A stretch of DNA of 64,000 nucleotides from Vicingus serpentipes (GTDB lineage Bacteria; Bacteroidota; Bacteroidia; Flavobacteriales_E; Vicingaceae). Every line of letters starts with the position of its first letter. Within the stretch, counting starts at the first letter, position 1. The position numbers were made by a program, and so were the translations under genes. A model generated the notes under the pieces. It saw only the letters and a program-made list of their open reading frames with translations, was not told the origin of the DNA and searched no databases. Below, one piece after another: positions 46,204 to 55,923 of the stretch. The stretch lies in NCBI RefSeq assembly GCF_007993035.1, contig NZ_VOOS01000003.1, forward strand, positions 89,501 to 153,500, read 5' to 3'.

Positions 46204-48036
46204 ATGAAAAAAATTACTTTATTATTAGGAATGGCAATCGCAACAACTATGGGATTTTCTCAAGTTATTGTTGATGTTGTTTCTGCTCCTACGTGTACTT
46301 CGTTAGAGCGAACTTACACTTACAGATTTGCTGGTGAGTTAGATGGATCTGCTACAGATTGGGCTATGCCTAACATGTTTGTTGGTGCTAACTCAATTCA
46401 AGCTGATGTTGTTTTAGCTGATGATGGTACTGATGGTACTATTGATGCTGGTGGTAATACGCCTCACAACAAAAACAACGATGCTTGTGATTCTTTAACT
46501 TGGACTCAAGATTTAACAGGTAAAATTGCTATTTTTTATAGAGGTGCTTGTGAATTTGGGTTAAAAGGATTTAACGCACAAAAAAGAGGTGCTATTGGTG
46601 CTATTATAGTTAACCATACTGGAGATGCAGTAGGTATGGCTGGTGGTACTTATGGTGTTAACGTTAACATTCCTTACGTAATGGTAAGTGAAGATGACGG
46701 AAATGCATTAATTGCTTGTTTAGAAAATGGAGGGTCTTTAGAGGTTTTCATAGGTTCTAAAGTAGGTTTATATCCAAACGATATGGGAACAAGTCCTGCT
46801 GACATAGTAATGGCAGAAAGTACTGGTAATCCATTATCATTATCTCAAGATAGTTCTGAGTTAAACTTAGATTTAGGTATTTGGGCTTACAATGTAGGTC
46901 AAAATCCTATGACTGGTGTAACTTTTACTGTTGATATTGATTACATGGGGTCTACAATTCATACTATGACTTCAGCTCCTTTAGATTTTAATGCTCCTGA
47001 TACATCTTTCGTAGATACTCAGTATGTTGATTTAGGAAACTATGGTAGAAATCCAGCTTGGTTAACAGGTAATTATACTGTTACTTATACTATTAATACT
47101 CCTGTTACTGATGATGCTCCAGCAGATAACTCTATGATGTCTTCATTTAAAGTTACAGCAGATAATGTTTACGCAAAAGCTAGATTAGATGGTTCTAATG
47201 AGCCAATTCATACTACAGCATTCTCTTTAAATGAATCAACAACAACTTACGATTGGTTTGAGACATGTATTCAGTTTAAAAATCCTAACGCAAGTAGATT
47301 AAAAGCAATGGGTATTACTTATTCTTGTGAGCCAGTAGGTGGAACAATGGGTGGTGAACTTGTTGAAGTTAGAGCTTATACTTGGGATGATGTATTTACT
47401 GATGCTAATGATCCTGCTTTCCCTGCTGCTGCTAGCCCATGGGCTCGTACTCAAATTGGTAGTGGAATTGACTTCTATTTAGATGAGTCAGAAGATGGTG
47501 TTAACAAATATATGGCATTTGATGAAGCTCCTATTAATTTAGTTGATAACCAACGTTATTTATTTTGTTTATACAATGCAAGTGATTCATTAAGAGTAGG
47601 TTTTGATGCTCAAATTGATTACACATCTACTATCAATAACTATTTAGAATTTTCTTCTCCAGTAGGTGATTTACCTGCAGGTGGTACTGAAGAGTGGTAT
47701 GCTGCTGGTTTTGGATATGATGTTTCTACAGGTATTTCTGTAAACTTCGATTTATCTCCAACAAGTGTTGCTGAAGAAGCTAACGATGCTGCTGTTATTC
47801 CTTTCCCTAACCCAGTTGCTAATTTATTAAGCATCCCAGTTAGAAAGAATGTAACAGGAAATGTAACTGTTGAAGTATTTGATGTTGCTGGTAAATTAGT
47901 TTTAACTGAAAATTCAGTTGTAGGTAATGGACCTGTAAGAATTAATGTAGCTTCTATAGCTAATGGTTCTTATGTTTTCAAAACTACTTTTGCAAACGGT
48001 TCTACAGATTCTTATAAAATTTCTGTAAACAGATAA
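46204..48036 (+). CDS. PA-domain protein with T9SS type A sorting domain (copy 1)
   Basis: A 610-residue secreted protein with signal peptide MKKITLLLGMAIATTMGFSQ. A protease-associated (PA) domain covers about 25-190 (DLTGKIAIFYRGACEFGLKG, QKRGAIGAIIVNHTGDAVGM, NIPYVMVSEDDGNALIAC). A beta-rich middle region of unknown fold follows, about 195-530. The C-terminal 75 residues are a T9SS type A domain (PFPNPVANLLSIPVRK, VEVFDVAGKLVLTEN, NGSYVFKTTF, SYKISVNR). No peptidase catalytic motif is seen, so the PA domain is not attached to a recognisable enzyme. Codons favour AAC and TAC more than its tandem paralogue, suggesting high expression. Confidence 0.9.
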   Translation: MKKITLLLGMAIATTMGFSQVIVDVVSAPTCTSLERTYTYRFAGELDGSATDWAMPNMFVGANSIQADVVLADDGTDGTIDAGGNTPHNKNNDACDSLTWTQDLTGKIAIFYRGACEFGLKGFNAQKRGAIGAIIVNHTGDAVGMAGGTYGVNVNIPYVMVSEDDGNALIACLENGGSLEVFIGSKVGLYPNDMGTSPADIVMAESTGNPLSLSQDSSELNLDLGIWAYNVGQNPMTGVTFTVDIDYMGSTIHTMTSAPLDFNAPDTSFVDTQYVDLGNYGRNPAWLTGNYTVTYTINTPVTDDAPADNSMMSSFKVTADNVYAKARLDGSNEPIHTTAFSLNESTTTYDWFETCIQFKNPNASRLKAMGITYSCEPVGGTMGGELVEVRAYTWDDVFTDANDPAFPAAASPWARTQIGSGIDFYLDESEDGVNKYMAFDEAPINLVDNQRYLFCLYNASDSLRVGFDAQIDYTSTINNYLEFSSPVGDLPAGGTEEWYAAGFGYDVSTGISVNFDLSPTSVAEEANDAAVIPFPNPVANLLSIPVRKNVTGNVTVEVFDVAGKLVLTENSVVGNGPVRINVASIANGSYVFKTTFANGSTDSYKISVNR

Positions 48037-48055
48037 GATTTCAATCTTTAAATAT

Positions 48056-48090
48056 AAAAAGCCCTAACATATTTATGTTAGGGCTTTTTT
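48056..48090 (+). terminator. Hairpin terminator between the two PA-domain genes
   Basis: AAAAAGCCCTAACATA pairs with TATGTTAGGGCTTTTT around TT, followed by a T run, so copy 2 probably needs its own promoter. Confidence 0.9.
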
Positions 48091-48122
48091 ATTTATTTTA
48101 GTATTCTTTAAAATCTAAATTT

Positions 48123-49934
48123 ATGGAAAAGTTATTTACACTGCTTATCTCTTTTTTAATATTAAACTCAATTAATAGCCAGGTAATTTTTCAGGTAACT
48201 GAAAGTCCAAATGATGCTTCACTTCTTGGAGTATATGATTCTAGATGGGCAGATCCTATTTCTTCAGGTTATTCTGCAACTCCTGATATGACAAATTCAG
48301 GTAATGCTATTGAAGCAGAGTTAGTATTTGCTGAAGATGCCACAACTTTTGGAGTACTTGATCCCAATGCAAATAATAACCCATCATGGCAAGACGCATG
48401 TGAGCCAGTAATCAACGATTTAACAGGGAAAATAGCTGTGGTTTATAGAAGTTTTTGTTGGCATGATATTAAAGCTTATTATGCTCAACAAGCTGGAGCA
48501 ATAGGAGTTATAATAATTAATAGAGAACCTGGTACATTTGGGATGGGAGGTACAACTTACGCTTCAAGTATTACTATTCCTGTTGTGGCAATTGGAAGTG
48601 AAGAAGGAGATTTGCTTAAAGCTCAAATTGCAGCAGGAGGAGTTGTTGCATTTATAGGTACTAAAATAGGCTTACATCCTAATGATATGGGAACGAGTAA
48701 ATCAGATATTGTTATGGCTGAAAGTTTCTCTAATCCTATTTCATTATCACAGGATAGTTCTGAGTTAAACCTTGATTTAGGACTATGGACATATAATCAA
48801 GGATCAAATCCTCAAAATGGAGTAACTGCTTCAGTTAATATAGATTTTGAAGGAAATACTATTCATAGTTTTACATCAAATCCTGTAAATTTTACCGCCC
48901 CTTTAGGTATAGTTGTTGATACGCAGTACATAGATTTAGGTAATTTTGGAAGAACTTCTTGGCAATCTGGAGTATACACGATAACCTATTCAATATATCC
49001 TAATATTGCAGATGACGATTCAGCCGATAATGTTGTTGTTAGTCAGTTTAAGGTTACAAATGATAATACATATTCTAAATCAAGGGTTGATGTATTAAAT
49101 CAGCCAATTGCAACTAGTGGTAAATATTTATGGGAAGGGGTTACTTCTTATGATGATTTTGAAGTTTGTATTCAATATAAAAACCCTAATGCAAGTAGAC
49201 TTAATGCAACAGGATTAACTTATTCTTGTACTCCAGTTGGTTCTTCGATGTCAGGTGAATTGTTAGAGGTTAGACTTTACGAATGGAATGATGTTTTTTC
49301 GGATGCTAATGATCCTTCTTTTCCTGCTCCGGCTAGTTTATGGTCTTTAAATCAAATAGGTTCTGCAACTGATTTTTATATTGATGAAAGTGAAAGCGGG
49401 GTGAATAAGTATTTAGAATTTACTGAATCTCCAATTTCATTAAATGATAACCAACGCTATTTGTTTTGTGTTTATACATCTAGTGATTCTCTGCAAGTTG
49501 GATTTGACTCTAAAATAGATTATTATGCAACAGTTAATAATTATTTAGAATATTCAGGACCAGTTAAAACATTAGCAACAGGAGGTTCTAGCCAATGGTA
49601 TGCAGCTGGTTTTGGATTTGAAACTACACCAGCTATTGTAGCTCATTTTGATTTCCCAACAAATATAACTAATTATGAAAGTGATAAAGTTTTAATTCCT
49701 TATCCAAACCCAACAGCTAATTTGTTGACTATTCCTTTAAGAAAGAAGGTGGCTGGGAAGGTTACTGTGGAAATGTTTGATTTATCAGGAAAACTCGTTT
49801 TAACTGAGAATTCATTATTAAATGGGGCTCCATTAAAAATAAATGTATCAGCTATAACTAATGGATCTTATTTAATTAGAACTATATTTTCTGATGGTAC
49901 TCAAGATTCTTATAAAATTGCTGTGAATAGGTAG
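48123..49934 (+). CDS. PA-domain protein with T9SS type A sorting domain (copy 2, tandem paralogue)
   Basis: A 603-residue paralogue of the preceding protein along its whole length: signal peptide MEKLFTLLISFLILNSINS, PA domain about 25-190 (DLTGKIAVVYRSFCWHDIKA, QQAGAIGVIIINREPG), shared middle blocks (GLHPNDMGTSKSDIVMAES, SLSQDSSELNLDLGLW, YKNPNASRLNATGLTYSC) and T9SS domain (PYPNPTANLLTIPLRKK, SYKIAVNR). A terminator separates it from copy 1 and its own upstream region lacks a consensus promoter. Codon choice leans to AAT and TAT. It ends 1 bp from a convergent gene. Confidence 0.9.
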   Translation: MEKLFTLLISFLILNSINSQVIFQVTESPNDASLLGVYDSRWADPISSGYSATPDMTNSGNAIEAELVFAEDATTFGVLDPNANNNPSWQDACEPVINDLTGKIAVVYRSFCWHDIKAYYAQQAGAIGVIIINREPGTFGMGGTTYASSITIPVVAIGSEEGDLLKAQIAAGGVVAFIGTKIGLHPNDMGTSKSDIVMAESFSNPISLSQDSSELNLDLGLWTYNQGSNPQNGVTASVNIDFEGNTIHSFTSNPVNFTAPLGIVVDTQYIDLGNFGRTSWQSGVYTITYSIYPNIADDDSADNVVVSQFKVTNDNTYSKSRVDVLNQPIATSGKYLWEGVTSYDDFEVCIQYKNPNASRLNATGLTYSCTPVGSSMSGELLEVRLYEWNDVFSDANDPSFPAPASLWSLNQIGSATDFYIDESESGVNKYLEFTESPISLNDNQRYLFCVYTSSDSLQVGFDSKIDYYATVNNYLEYSGPVKTLATGGSSQWYAAGFGFETTPAIVAHFDFPTNITNYESDKVLIPYPNPTANLLTIPLRKKVAGKVTVEMFDLSGKLVLTENSLLNGAPLKINVSAITNGSYLIRTIFSDGTQDSYKIAVNR

Positions 49935-49935
49935 T

Positions 49936-51606
49936 TTAGAAATTAGGTTTTACACTAAATTTCATTTCTTTATTTGTTGTTGGGTGATTAAATGTGATTG
50001 ATTCAGCGTGTAAATAAAGTCTATCCTTTTTAAGTCCATATAAGTCATCTCCTTTTATTGGAGTATTTAATCCATCATTATGTGCACAGTGTACTCTTAG
50101 TTGGTGTGTTCTGCCAGTTACAGGATATAAATATAATCTTGTATATTTTTCATTGGTTTCTATAACTTCCCAATAGGTTACAGCATTTCTTCCATATTCA
50201 AAGCATACAAGTTGTTTTGGTCTATCGTTTACATCAACTCTTAAAGGGAGTTTAATAACTCCTTTTTTTTCTGTGATATTACCATCTAAAACAGCAACAT
50301 ATCTTTTTTTAATTGTTCTATTAATAAATTGTTGTTGAATTAGCTTGTAAGATTCTTTGTTTTTAGCAACAATCATTATACCTGATGTAGACATATCTAG
50401 CCGATGAACAATTACAGGGCCAGTTAAAGTAGGATGACTTTTAAGTATTCTAGAATAAACAGAGTCAGTAATTTTTTTGCCTGGAACAGAAAGTAACTCA
50501 TTAGGTTTGTTTATGATTATAATATCTTCATCTTCATAAACGTATTTTATTTTTTTATCTAAACCTTGATTTATAATAAGTAAATCATCATCAACCTCTA
50601 ACCCTTTTAGCATATGAGAGAGAATGGGTTTACATTTACCTATGCAAGAAGGGTAAAATTGTTTATGCTTTTTAATTTCGGATTTTGGTGAGGCTCCCCA
50701 CCAAAATTCAGCCATTGCAATAGGCTTTAAATTATGTATAAAAGCATATTGTAAAAGTTTAGGTAAAGCACATTCTCCAGCACCTGCAGGAGGGATAATA
50801 TCTTTAAAGATATCTAGTAAACTTGACTCTTCTTTTTTTGCATTTAAAAACTTATATTCTAAAAATATTTCATATTGAGTTTTTGCAGACTTCTCTTTTC
50901 TATAATTTTTTAAAAAATCTAATTTAGATTGAAGTGGATTGATTCGTTGCTCTACAAGTTTGATTTTATTTTCCCAATGAGCCGCTAACTCATTAATATA
51001 AAACTTAGTATTTATTCCTTCTTGATTTATTTTTAGCTGAAAATCTGCTAATTCATCAACTGAAAGTGTACTTTTTAATTTTTTGATTTCAGCTCTTCTT
51101 TTATTTCTTCTTTCTCTTATTCTATTTTTTTCTACTTCAATATCATTTTTTGCTTTTGCTTTCAGAACTAAAAGTTCTTGAAACAGATTTTTGTAGTTAG
51201 AATTGTTTTCTATTTCATCAATTTCGTTACTTATGGTTGTTATCTCTTTTTCAGCAGTTCTGTATAAACCATCCTCTTCAAGTATATCATATACTGGAGG
51301 AACAAATTTTTTATGATGATTACTCTCTGAGAGTTTTCCTGAAAAAGCTGATAAATAGCCGATTTCATTTTTTTGATTTTGAACAACCAAAACACCAAAC
51401 ATCTTTCCAATTATTAAGCCTTTTTGATGTTCGTTTAATCCAAAATTATGTTCTAAATCAGTTTGATTAATTAGATATTCTTGGAGTTCTTTAGAAGCTA
51501 AAATACATATCGGATGTGGCTCATAATAAAAAGGAAAAGTAAATTTATCGGGTAAAGAAAAATTTGAAATAGAATTTTTAAAAGGAGTAAAACAGTGATC
51601 TAACAA
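49936..51606 (-). CDS. RluA family pseudouridine synthase with long N-terminal extension
   Basis: A 556-residue protein. The C-terminal catalytic RluA domain is about 335-556 (IIINKPNELLSVPG, catalytic Asp in HRLDMSTSGIMIVAKN, TGRTHQLRVHCAH). The first 330 residues are extra: an opening FTFPFYYEPHPICILASKEL block, a coiled-coil-prone Lys/Glu-rich stretch about 110-250, and a GAGECALPKLLQYAF block with nearby cysteines. Such long RluA-like proteins occur in Bacteroidota and some gammaproteobacteria; the RNA target is unknown. The start is a TTG at 51606; no in-frame ATG lies before residue 69, and FTPF at the start matches the family N-terminus as I remember it. Confidence 0.87.
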   Translation of the reverse strand: MLDHCFTPFKNSISNFSLPDKFTFPFYYEPHPICILASKELQEYLINQTDLEHNFGLNEHQKGLIIGKMFGVLVVQNQKNEIGYLSAFSGKLSESNHHKKFVPPVYDILEEDGLYRTAEKEITTISNEIDEIENNSNYKNLFQELLVLKAKAKNDIEVEKNRIRERRNKRRAEIKKLKSTLSVDELADFQLKINQEGINTKFYINELAAHWENKIKLVEQRINPLQSKLDFLKNYRKEKSAKTQYEIFLEYKFLNAKKEESSLLDIFKDIIPPAGAGECALPKLLQYAFIHNLKPIAMAEFWWGASPKSEIKKHKQFYPSCIGKCKPILSHMLKGLEVDDDLLIINQGLDKKIKYVYEDEDIIIINKPNELLSVPGKKITDSVYSRILKSHPTLTGPVIVHRLDMSTSGIMIVAKNKESYKLIQQQFINRTIKKRYVAVLDGNITEKKGVIKLPLRVDVNDRPKQLVCFEYGRNAVTYWEVIETNEKYTRLYLYPVTGRTHQLRVHCAHNDGLNTPIKGDDLYGLKKDRLYLHAESITFNHPTTNKEMKFSVKPNF

Positions 51607-51620
51607 TAGATGAAGAATAT

Positions 51621-51652
51621 AAAAAGAGTCCCATTTTTATAGGACTCTTTTT
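51621..51652 (-). terminator. Hairpin terminator after hutU
   Basis: AAAAAGAGTCC (51621-51631) pairs perfectly with GGACTCTTTTT (51642-51652) around a 10-base loop. It lies 3 bp past the hutU stop and ends 15 bp before the next minus-strand start. Confidence 0.88.
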
Positions 51653-51654
51653 GA

Positions 51655-53646
51655 TTATAGATTATTTAAAATGTTGTCGTCAACAATGTTAGGTAATGTA
51701 ACTTTTAAATCAGGATTTCTTTCCATCTCACGTTTTATTGCAAACATAGCCTCTTCATTTCTTGCCCAGCTTCTTCTGGCAATACCATTGTTTACATCCC
51801 AAAACAACATGGATTTTAATCTTCTATCTGCATCAGGCGTTCCATCTAAAGTCATTCCAAAACCACCATTAATAACTTCTCCCCAACCTACACCTCCACC
51901 GTTATGTATACTTACCCAAGTTGCACCTCTAAAAGCATCTCCAATAACATTTTGTATAGCCATATCAGCTGTAAACTGAGAACCATCGTAAATGTTACTT
52001 GTTTCTCTATAAGGAGAATCTGTACCAGAAACATCATGGTGGTCTCTCCCTAAATTTATAGGAGCAGATAAGGTACCATCAGCAACAGCATTATTAAAAG
52101 CTTCAGCAATTTTCATTCTCCCTTCAGCATCAGCATAGAGTATTCTTGCCTGAGAACCTACAACTAGTTTGTTTTCTTGAGCCCCTTTAATCCATGTAAT
52201 ATTGTCTTGCATTTGTTGTTGAATCTCTTTAGGAGATTCTTTCATTATTTCTTCTAAAACATTGCAAGCAATATTATCTGTTTTCAATAAATCTTCTGGG
52301 TCACCAGATGTACAAACCCAACGAAATGGCCCAAAACCGTAATCAAAACACATAGGTCCCATAATGTCTTGAACATATGATGGGTATTTAAAATCAATTC
52401 CATTTTCAGCCATTACATCTGCACCAGCTCTACTTGCTTCTAGCAAAAATGCATTTCCATAATCAAAAAAGTAGGTGCCTTTTGCTGTATGGTTATTAAT
52501 AGCTTTAGCATGTCTTCTTAAAGTTTCCTGTATTTTTTCTTTAAATAATTCAGGATTATTTGCCATCATTTCGTTTGATTCTTCAAAACTCATATCAACT
52601 GGGTAATAACCTCCAGCCCATGGATTATGTAAAGATGTTTGGTCAGAACCTAAATCTACATAAATATTTTCTTTATCAAATTTTTCCCATACATCTACAA
52701 TATTTCCATCGTAAGCTATCGATACCACTTCTTTATTATCTTTCGCTTCTTGAACTCTTTTACATAATTCATCTAAATCACTAATCACTTCATCAACCCA
52801 ACCTTGTTCATGTCTTTTATATGTAGCTTCAGGATTAACTTCAGCAGTTACTGATACAACTCCGGCAATATTACCAGCTTTTGGTTGAGCGCCACTCATA
52901 CCTCCAAGGCCTGCAGTTACAAAAAGTTTACCACCAGTTCCTTTATCGTCAATCTTTCTACAGCCATTTAATACGGTTATAGTTGTTCCATGAACAATTC
53001 CTTGAGGACCAATGTACATATACGAACCAGCAGTCATTTGACCATATTGAGTTACACCTAAAGCATTGAATTTTTCCCAATCATCTGGTTTTGAGTAATT
53101 AGGTATCATCATTCCATTAGTAACAACTACTCTTGGAGCCTCTTTATGGGAAGGGAATAATCCCATAGGATGTCCAGAATACATTACTAGTGTTTGTTCA
53201 TCTGTCATTTCTGACAAATATTGCATTGTTAATAAATATTGAGCCCAATTAGAAAAAACACCTCCATTACCACCATAAGTTATTAACTCATGAGGGTGTT
53301 GTGCAATAGCGTAATCCAAATTGTTTTGAATCATCAACATAATAGATTTTGCTTGAACTGATTTTCCTGGATACTCATTAATAGGACGAGCATATATTCT
53401 GTAATCAGGGCGAAAACGATACATGTATATTCTTCCGTACTTTTCTAACTCTTCTTTAAATTCTATAATAAGTTCAGCATGATGTTTTTTATCAAAATAT
53501 CTTAAGGCATTTTTAAGCGCTAATTTTTTTTCTTCTGTAGATAAAATATCTTTTCGCTTTGGAGCATGAGAAACGGTTGTGTCGTATTCTTTTTTTTGAG
53601 GTAATGTATCAGGAATACCTTGTTGTACTTGTTCTTTAAATGTCAT
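51655..53646 (-). CDS. hutU: Urocanate hydratase
   Basis: A 663-residue long-form urocanase that hydrates urocanate to imidazolone propionate in histidine breakdown, using tightly bound NAD. Landmarks are GGNGGVFSNWAQYLLTMQYL, YSGHPMGLFPSHKEAPRVVV, YGQMTAGSYMYIGPQGIVHG, GLGGMSGAQPKAGNIAGVVS, DMAIQNVIGDAFRGATWVSI and HNGGGVGWGEVINGGFG. The rest of the hut pathway (hutH, hutI, hutG) is not here, so the histidine genes are scattered in this genome. Confidence 0.96.
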   Translation of the reverse strand: MTFKEQVQQGIPDTLPQKKEYDTTVSHAPKRKDILSTEEKKLALKNALRYFDKKHHAELIIEFKEELEKYGRIYMYRFRPDYRIYARPINEYPGKSVQAKSIMLMIQNNLDYAIAQHPHELITYGGNGGVFSNWAQYLLTMQYLSEMTDEQTLVMYSGHPMGLFPSHKEAPRVVVTNGMMIPNYSKPDDWEKFNALGVTQYGQMTAGSYMYIGPQGIVHGTTITVLNGCRKIDDKGTGGKLFVTAGLGGMSGAQPKAGNIAGVVSVTAEVNPEATYKRHEQGWVDEVISDLDELCKRVQEAKDNKEVVSIAYDGNIVDVWEKFDKENIYVDLGSDQTSLHNPWAGGYYPVDMSFEESNEMMANNPELFKEKIQETLRRHAKAINNHTAKGTYFFDYGNAFLLEASRAGADVMAENGIDFKYPSYVQDIMGPMCFDYGFGPFRWVCTSGDPEDLLKTDNIACNVLEEIMKESPKEIQQQMQDNITWIKGAQENKLVVGSQARILYADAEGRMKIAEAFNNAVADGTLSAPINLGRDHHDVSGTDSPYRETSNIYDGSQFTADMAIQNVIGDAFRGATWVSIHNGGGVGWGEVINGGFGMTLDGTPDADRRLKSMLFWDVNNGIARRSWARNEEAMFAIKREMERNPDLKVTLPNIVDDNILNNL

Positions 53647-53767
53647 TTTGTTTGATTGTTTAGTGTTGATTAATTATTGATTGAGAAAATCAACAACTAA
53701 GGGTATCTACAGTTAGATCTAAAACTAATTTTTTCTATGCAATTTTTATATGTTAAGGTCGATATCA

Positions 53768-53944
53768 TTATTTTTTTATAATTCTTCCTTTGCTTTTATC
53801 AAAACCATAAGGACAGTGGCGACAACCATTTTGACAACAATATCCTCGTTTTAATAAATATTTCTCAGTAAAAACTTTATATCCTTCAGTAGTGAAATAA
53901 AAGTCACCCTCATCTAGTTTGTTTATTTTTGAATAATCGTTCAT
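53768..53944 (-). CDS. DUF5522 domain small protein
   Basis: A 58-residue frame from an ATG at 53944: DEGDFYFTTEGYKVFTEKYL is followed by the cysteine-rich signature RGYCCQNGCRHCPYGF. The Cys-Cys and CRHC spacing suggests a metal or Fe-S site. This matches DUF5522, a small family of unknown function in Bacteroidota. It is divergent from the PLP enzyme gene at 53984 and lies 121 bp upstream of hutU on the same strand. Confidence 0.8.
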   Translation of the reverse strand: MNDYSKINKLDEGDFYFTTEGYKVFTEKYLLKRGYCCQNGCRHCPYGFDKSKGRIIKK

Positions 53945-53983
53945 TTTAATGAATGTAAAGTTACAAAGATAAATGAGATTGGA

Positions 53984-54910
53984 TTGATTGAAATCAACGA
54001 AAATAACATCCCTTTAATAGAAATTTTTGATTCCGTTTTGGAAAGTAAAAATAGTCGTTTATTTATCTTAAGAGAAGATTTAATCCATTCTGAAATTTCT
54101 GGAAATAAGTGGAGGAAGTTAAAATATAATATACAAGAAGCTAAAAATAAAAAGTCCAATACTATTTTAACTTTTGGAGGAGCTTATTCAAATCATATTG
54201 CTGCTACGGCAGCTGCAGGCAAAAAGCATGGGTTAAATACAATAGGAGTTATTAGAGGTGAAGAAATTTCACCTTTAAATCCAACCTTGCAATTGGCAAG
54301 TGATAATGGTATGATTTTTAAATATGTTTCTCGAGAAGAATACAGAAATAAAAATACTTCAGATTTTATAAAATTACTTAGACAAGAATATGGTAATTTT
54401 TATATGGTACCAGAGGGTGGGTCTAATACTTTTGCTGTAAAAGGGTGTACTGAGATAGTCAATAATATTAGTATCAATTTTGATGTGATTTGTTGCGCAT
54501 GTGGAACTGGAGGAACAATTGCCGGTATAATTGCTTCCACAGAAAAACAGGTGTATGGTTTTCCAGCATTAAAAGGTGGAGTTTTTTTAAAAGAAGAAAT
54601 AAACACTTTGATTTCTGATTATACTGAAAAATACAAGAATGTTGTTGAAAATAGAAATTGGGATCTAATTACTGATTATCATTTAGGAGGTTATGCTAAA
54701 GTAAATTCTGATTTAGTGAGTTTTGTTCAAGAGTTTAATAAAAAGCATAATATTCCTTTAGATTTAATATACACAGGTAAAATGCTTTATGGCATTTTTG
54801 ATTTATTAAACAATTCAGAAGAATTAAATAATAAAACAATCATAGCTATTCATACAGGTGGAATCCAGGGAAATAAGGGGTTTGAAGAACGATTAGGAAT
54901 TGTTTTGTAA
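53984..54910 (+). CDS. PLP-dependent D-cysteine desulfhydrase / ACC deaminase-like enzyme
   Basis: A 308-residue fold-type II PLP enzyme. FILREDLIHSEISGNKWRKL contains the cofactor lysine (SGNK), followed by ILTFGGAYSNHIAATAAAGK, the phosphate- or carboxylate-binding Asn/Ser motif, and CCACGTGGTIAGI, the PLP phosphate loop. Short relative to ACC deaminase (about 338). The start is a TTG at 53984; upstream ATG codons at 53953 and 53973 are out of frame. The substrate is uncertain; D-cysteine is at least as likely as ACC. Confidence 0.88.
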   Translation: MIEINENNIPLIEIFDSVLESKNSRLFILREDLIHSEISGNKWRKLKYNIQEAKNKKSNTILTFGGAYSNHIAATAAAGKKHGLNTIGVIRGEEISPLNPTLQLASDNGMIFKYVSREEYRNKNTSDFIKLLRQEYGNFYMVPEGGSNTFAVKGCTEIVNNISINFDVICCACGTGGTIAGIIASTEKQVYGFPALKGGVFLKEEINTLISDYTEKYKNVVENRNWDLITDYHLGGYAKVNSDLVSFVQEFNKKHNIPLDLIYTGKMLYGIFDLLNNSEELNNKTIIAIHTGGIQGNKGFEERLGIVL

Positions 54911-54969
54911 TCAATAATTAACTGTTAATATCTTGACTAGGCATGGCTCTTGTGTTAAATTAACAATCT

Positions 54970-54977
54970 TAATTTTG
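54970..54977 (+). promoter_or_regulatory. Putative -7 box of the glucosaminidase gene
   Basis: TAATTTTG is an exact -7 match ending 10 bp before the TTG start at 54988. Confidence 0.4.
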
Positions 54978-54987
54978 TAGTTAACAT

Positions 54988-55911
54988 TTGAAAAAGCTTA
55001 TTTCTATATCATTTTTAATTATTAATACAATTGTATTGATAGCTCAGCCTGCTGAAAGAAGACAGACTAGAGAGGAGTATATTCAAAAATTTAAAGATAT
55101 TGCAGTCAAAGAAATGCATCATTCGGGTGTTCCAGCAAGTATTACACTTGCACAAGGAATATTAGAATCAGGAGATGGCAATAGCCCTTTAGCCGTTTAT
55201 GGTAAAAATCATTTTGGGATTAAATGTCATTCTGGATGGACTGGTAAAACAATGTATTTAGATGACGATGAAAAAAATGAATGTTTTAGAAAGTATAATG
55301 ACGTTTATGACTCATATAAAGATCATTCTGAATTTTTAAAAACTCGGAATAGATATGCTTTTTTATTTGAATTAAAAATTACTGATTACAAAGGTTGGGC
55401 AAAAGGATTGAAAAAAGCAGGTTATGCAACTAATCCAAAATATCCTGATTTATTGATTGGCTTAATTGAAAAGCATAAATTATATGAATACGATAACTAT
55501 GCAAAGGTTCCTCCTCGAAAAGCAAATAAAACAAAAACATCGGATGTATTAATTGCTAAATCAACTTCAAGAATTGTAAAACTGCATAACAATATTAAAT
55601 ATGTCTTAGTAAGTGAAGGAGATAATATTCAGGACATTGCTAAAGATTTTAATATGAACACATGGCAAATATTAAAATATAACGACCTTAATAAATCGGA
55701 TAAAGTCACTTCAGGTGAGATTATTTATTTACAACCTAAAAAGAATAAAGCAAAATCAGATACTCATATAGTTAAAGAAGGAGAAACAATGAGATCTATA
55801 TCTCAATTATATGGATTAAAACTAAAACAGTTGTATAAAAAGAATAACATAGTTTTAGGTTCACAGCCTTCTGTAGGAACAAAACTTTCGCTAAGGAAAA
55901 AGGTCAAATAA
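54988..55911 (+). CDS. Exported glucosaminidase (peptidoglycan hydrolase) with two LysM domains
   Basis: A 307-residue protein. The start is a TTG at 54988, which opens a signal peptide (MKKLISISFLIINTIVLIAQ); no ATG lies nearby. The glucosaminidase domain is about 28-165: GVPASITLAQGILESGDGNS holds the catalytic glutamate, and HFGIKCHSGWTGKTMYLDDD and ECFRKYNDVYDSYKDHSEFL follow. Two LysM repeats sit at about 205-250 and 257-303 (HIVKEGETMRSISQLYGLKL). It trims glycan strands in the periplasm. The acyltransferase gene follows 12 bp later, so the two are probably one transcript. Confidence 0.92.
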   Translation: MKKLISISFLIINTIVLIAQPAERRQTREEYIQKFKDIAVKEMHHSGVPASITLAQGILESGDGNSPLAVYGKNHFGIKCHSGWTGKTMYLDDDEKNECFRKYNDVYDSYKDHSEFLKTRNRYAFLFELKITDYKGWAKGLKKAGYATNPKYPDLLIGLIEKHKLYEYDNYAKVPPRKANKTKTSDVLIAKSTSRIVKLHNNIKYVLVSEGDNIQDIAKDFNMNTWQILKYNDLNKSDKVTSGEIIYLQPKKNKAKSDTHIVKEGETMRSISQLYGLKLKQLYKKNNIVLGSQPSVGTKLSLRKKVK

Positions 55912-55923
55912 ACACTATTTAAA

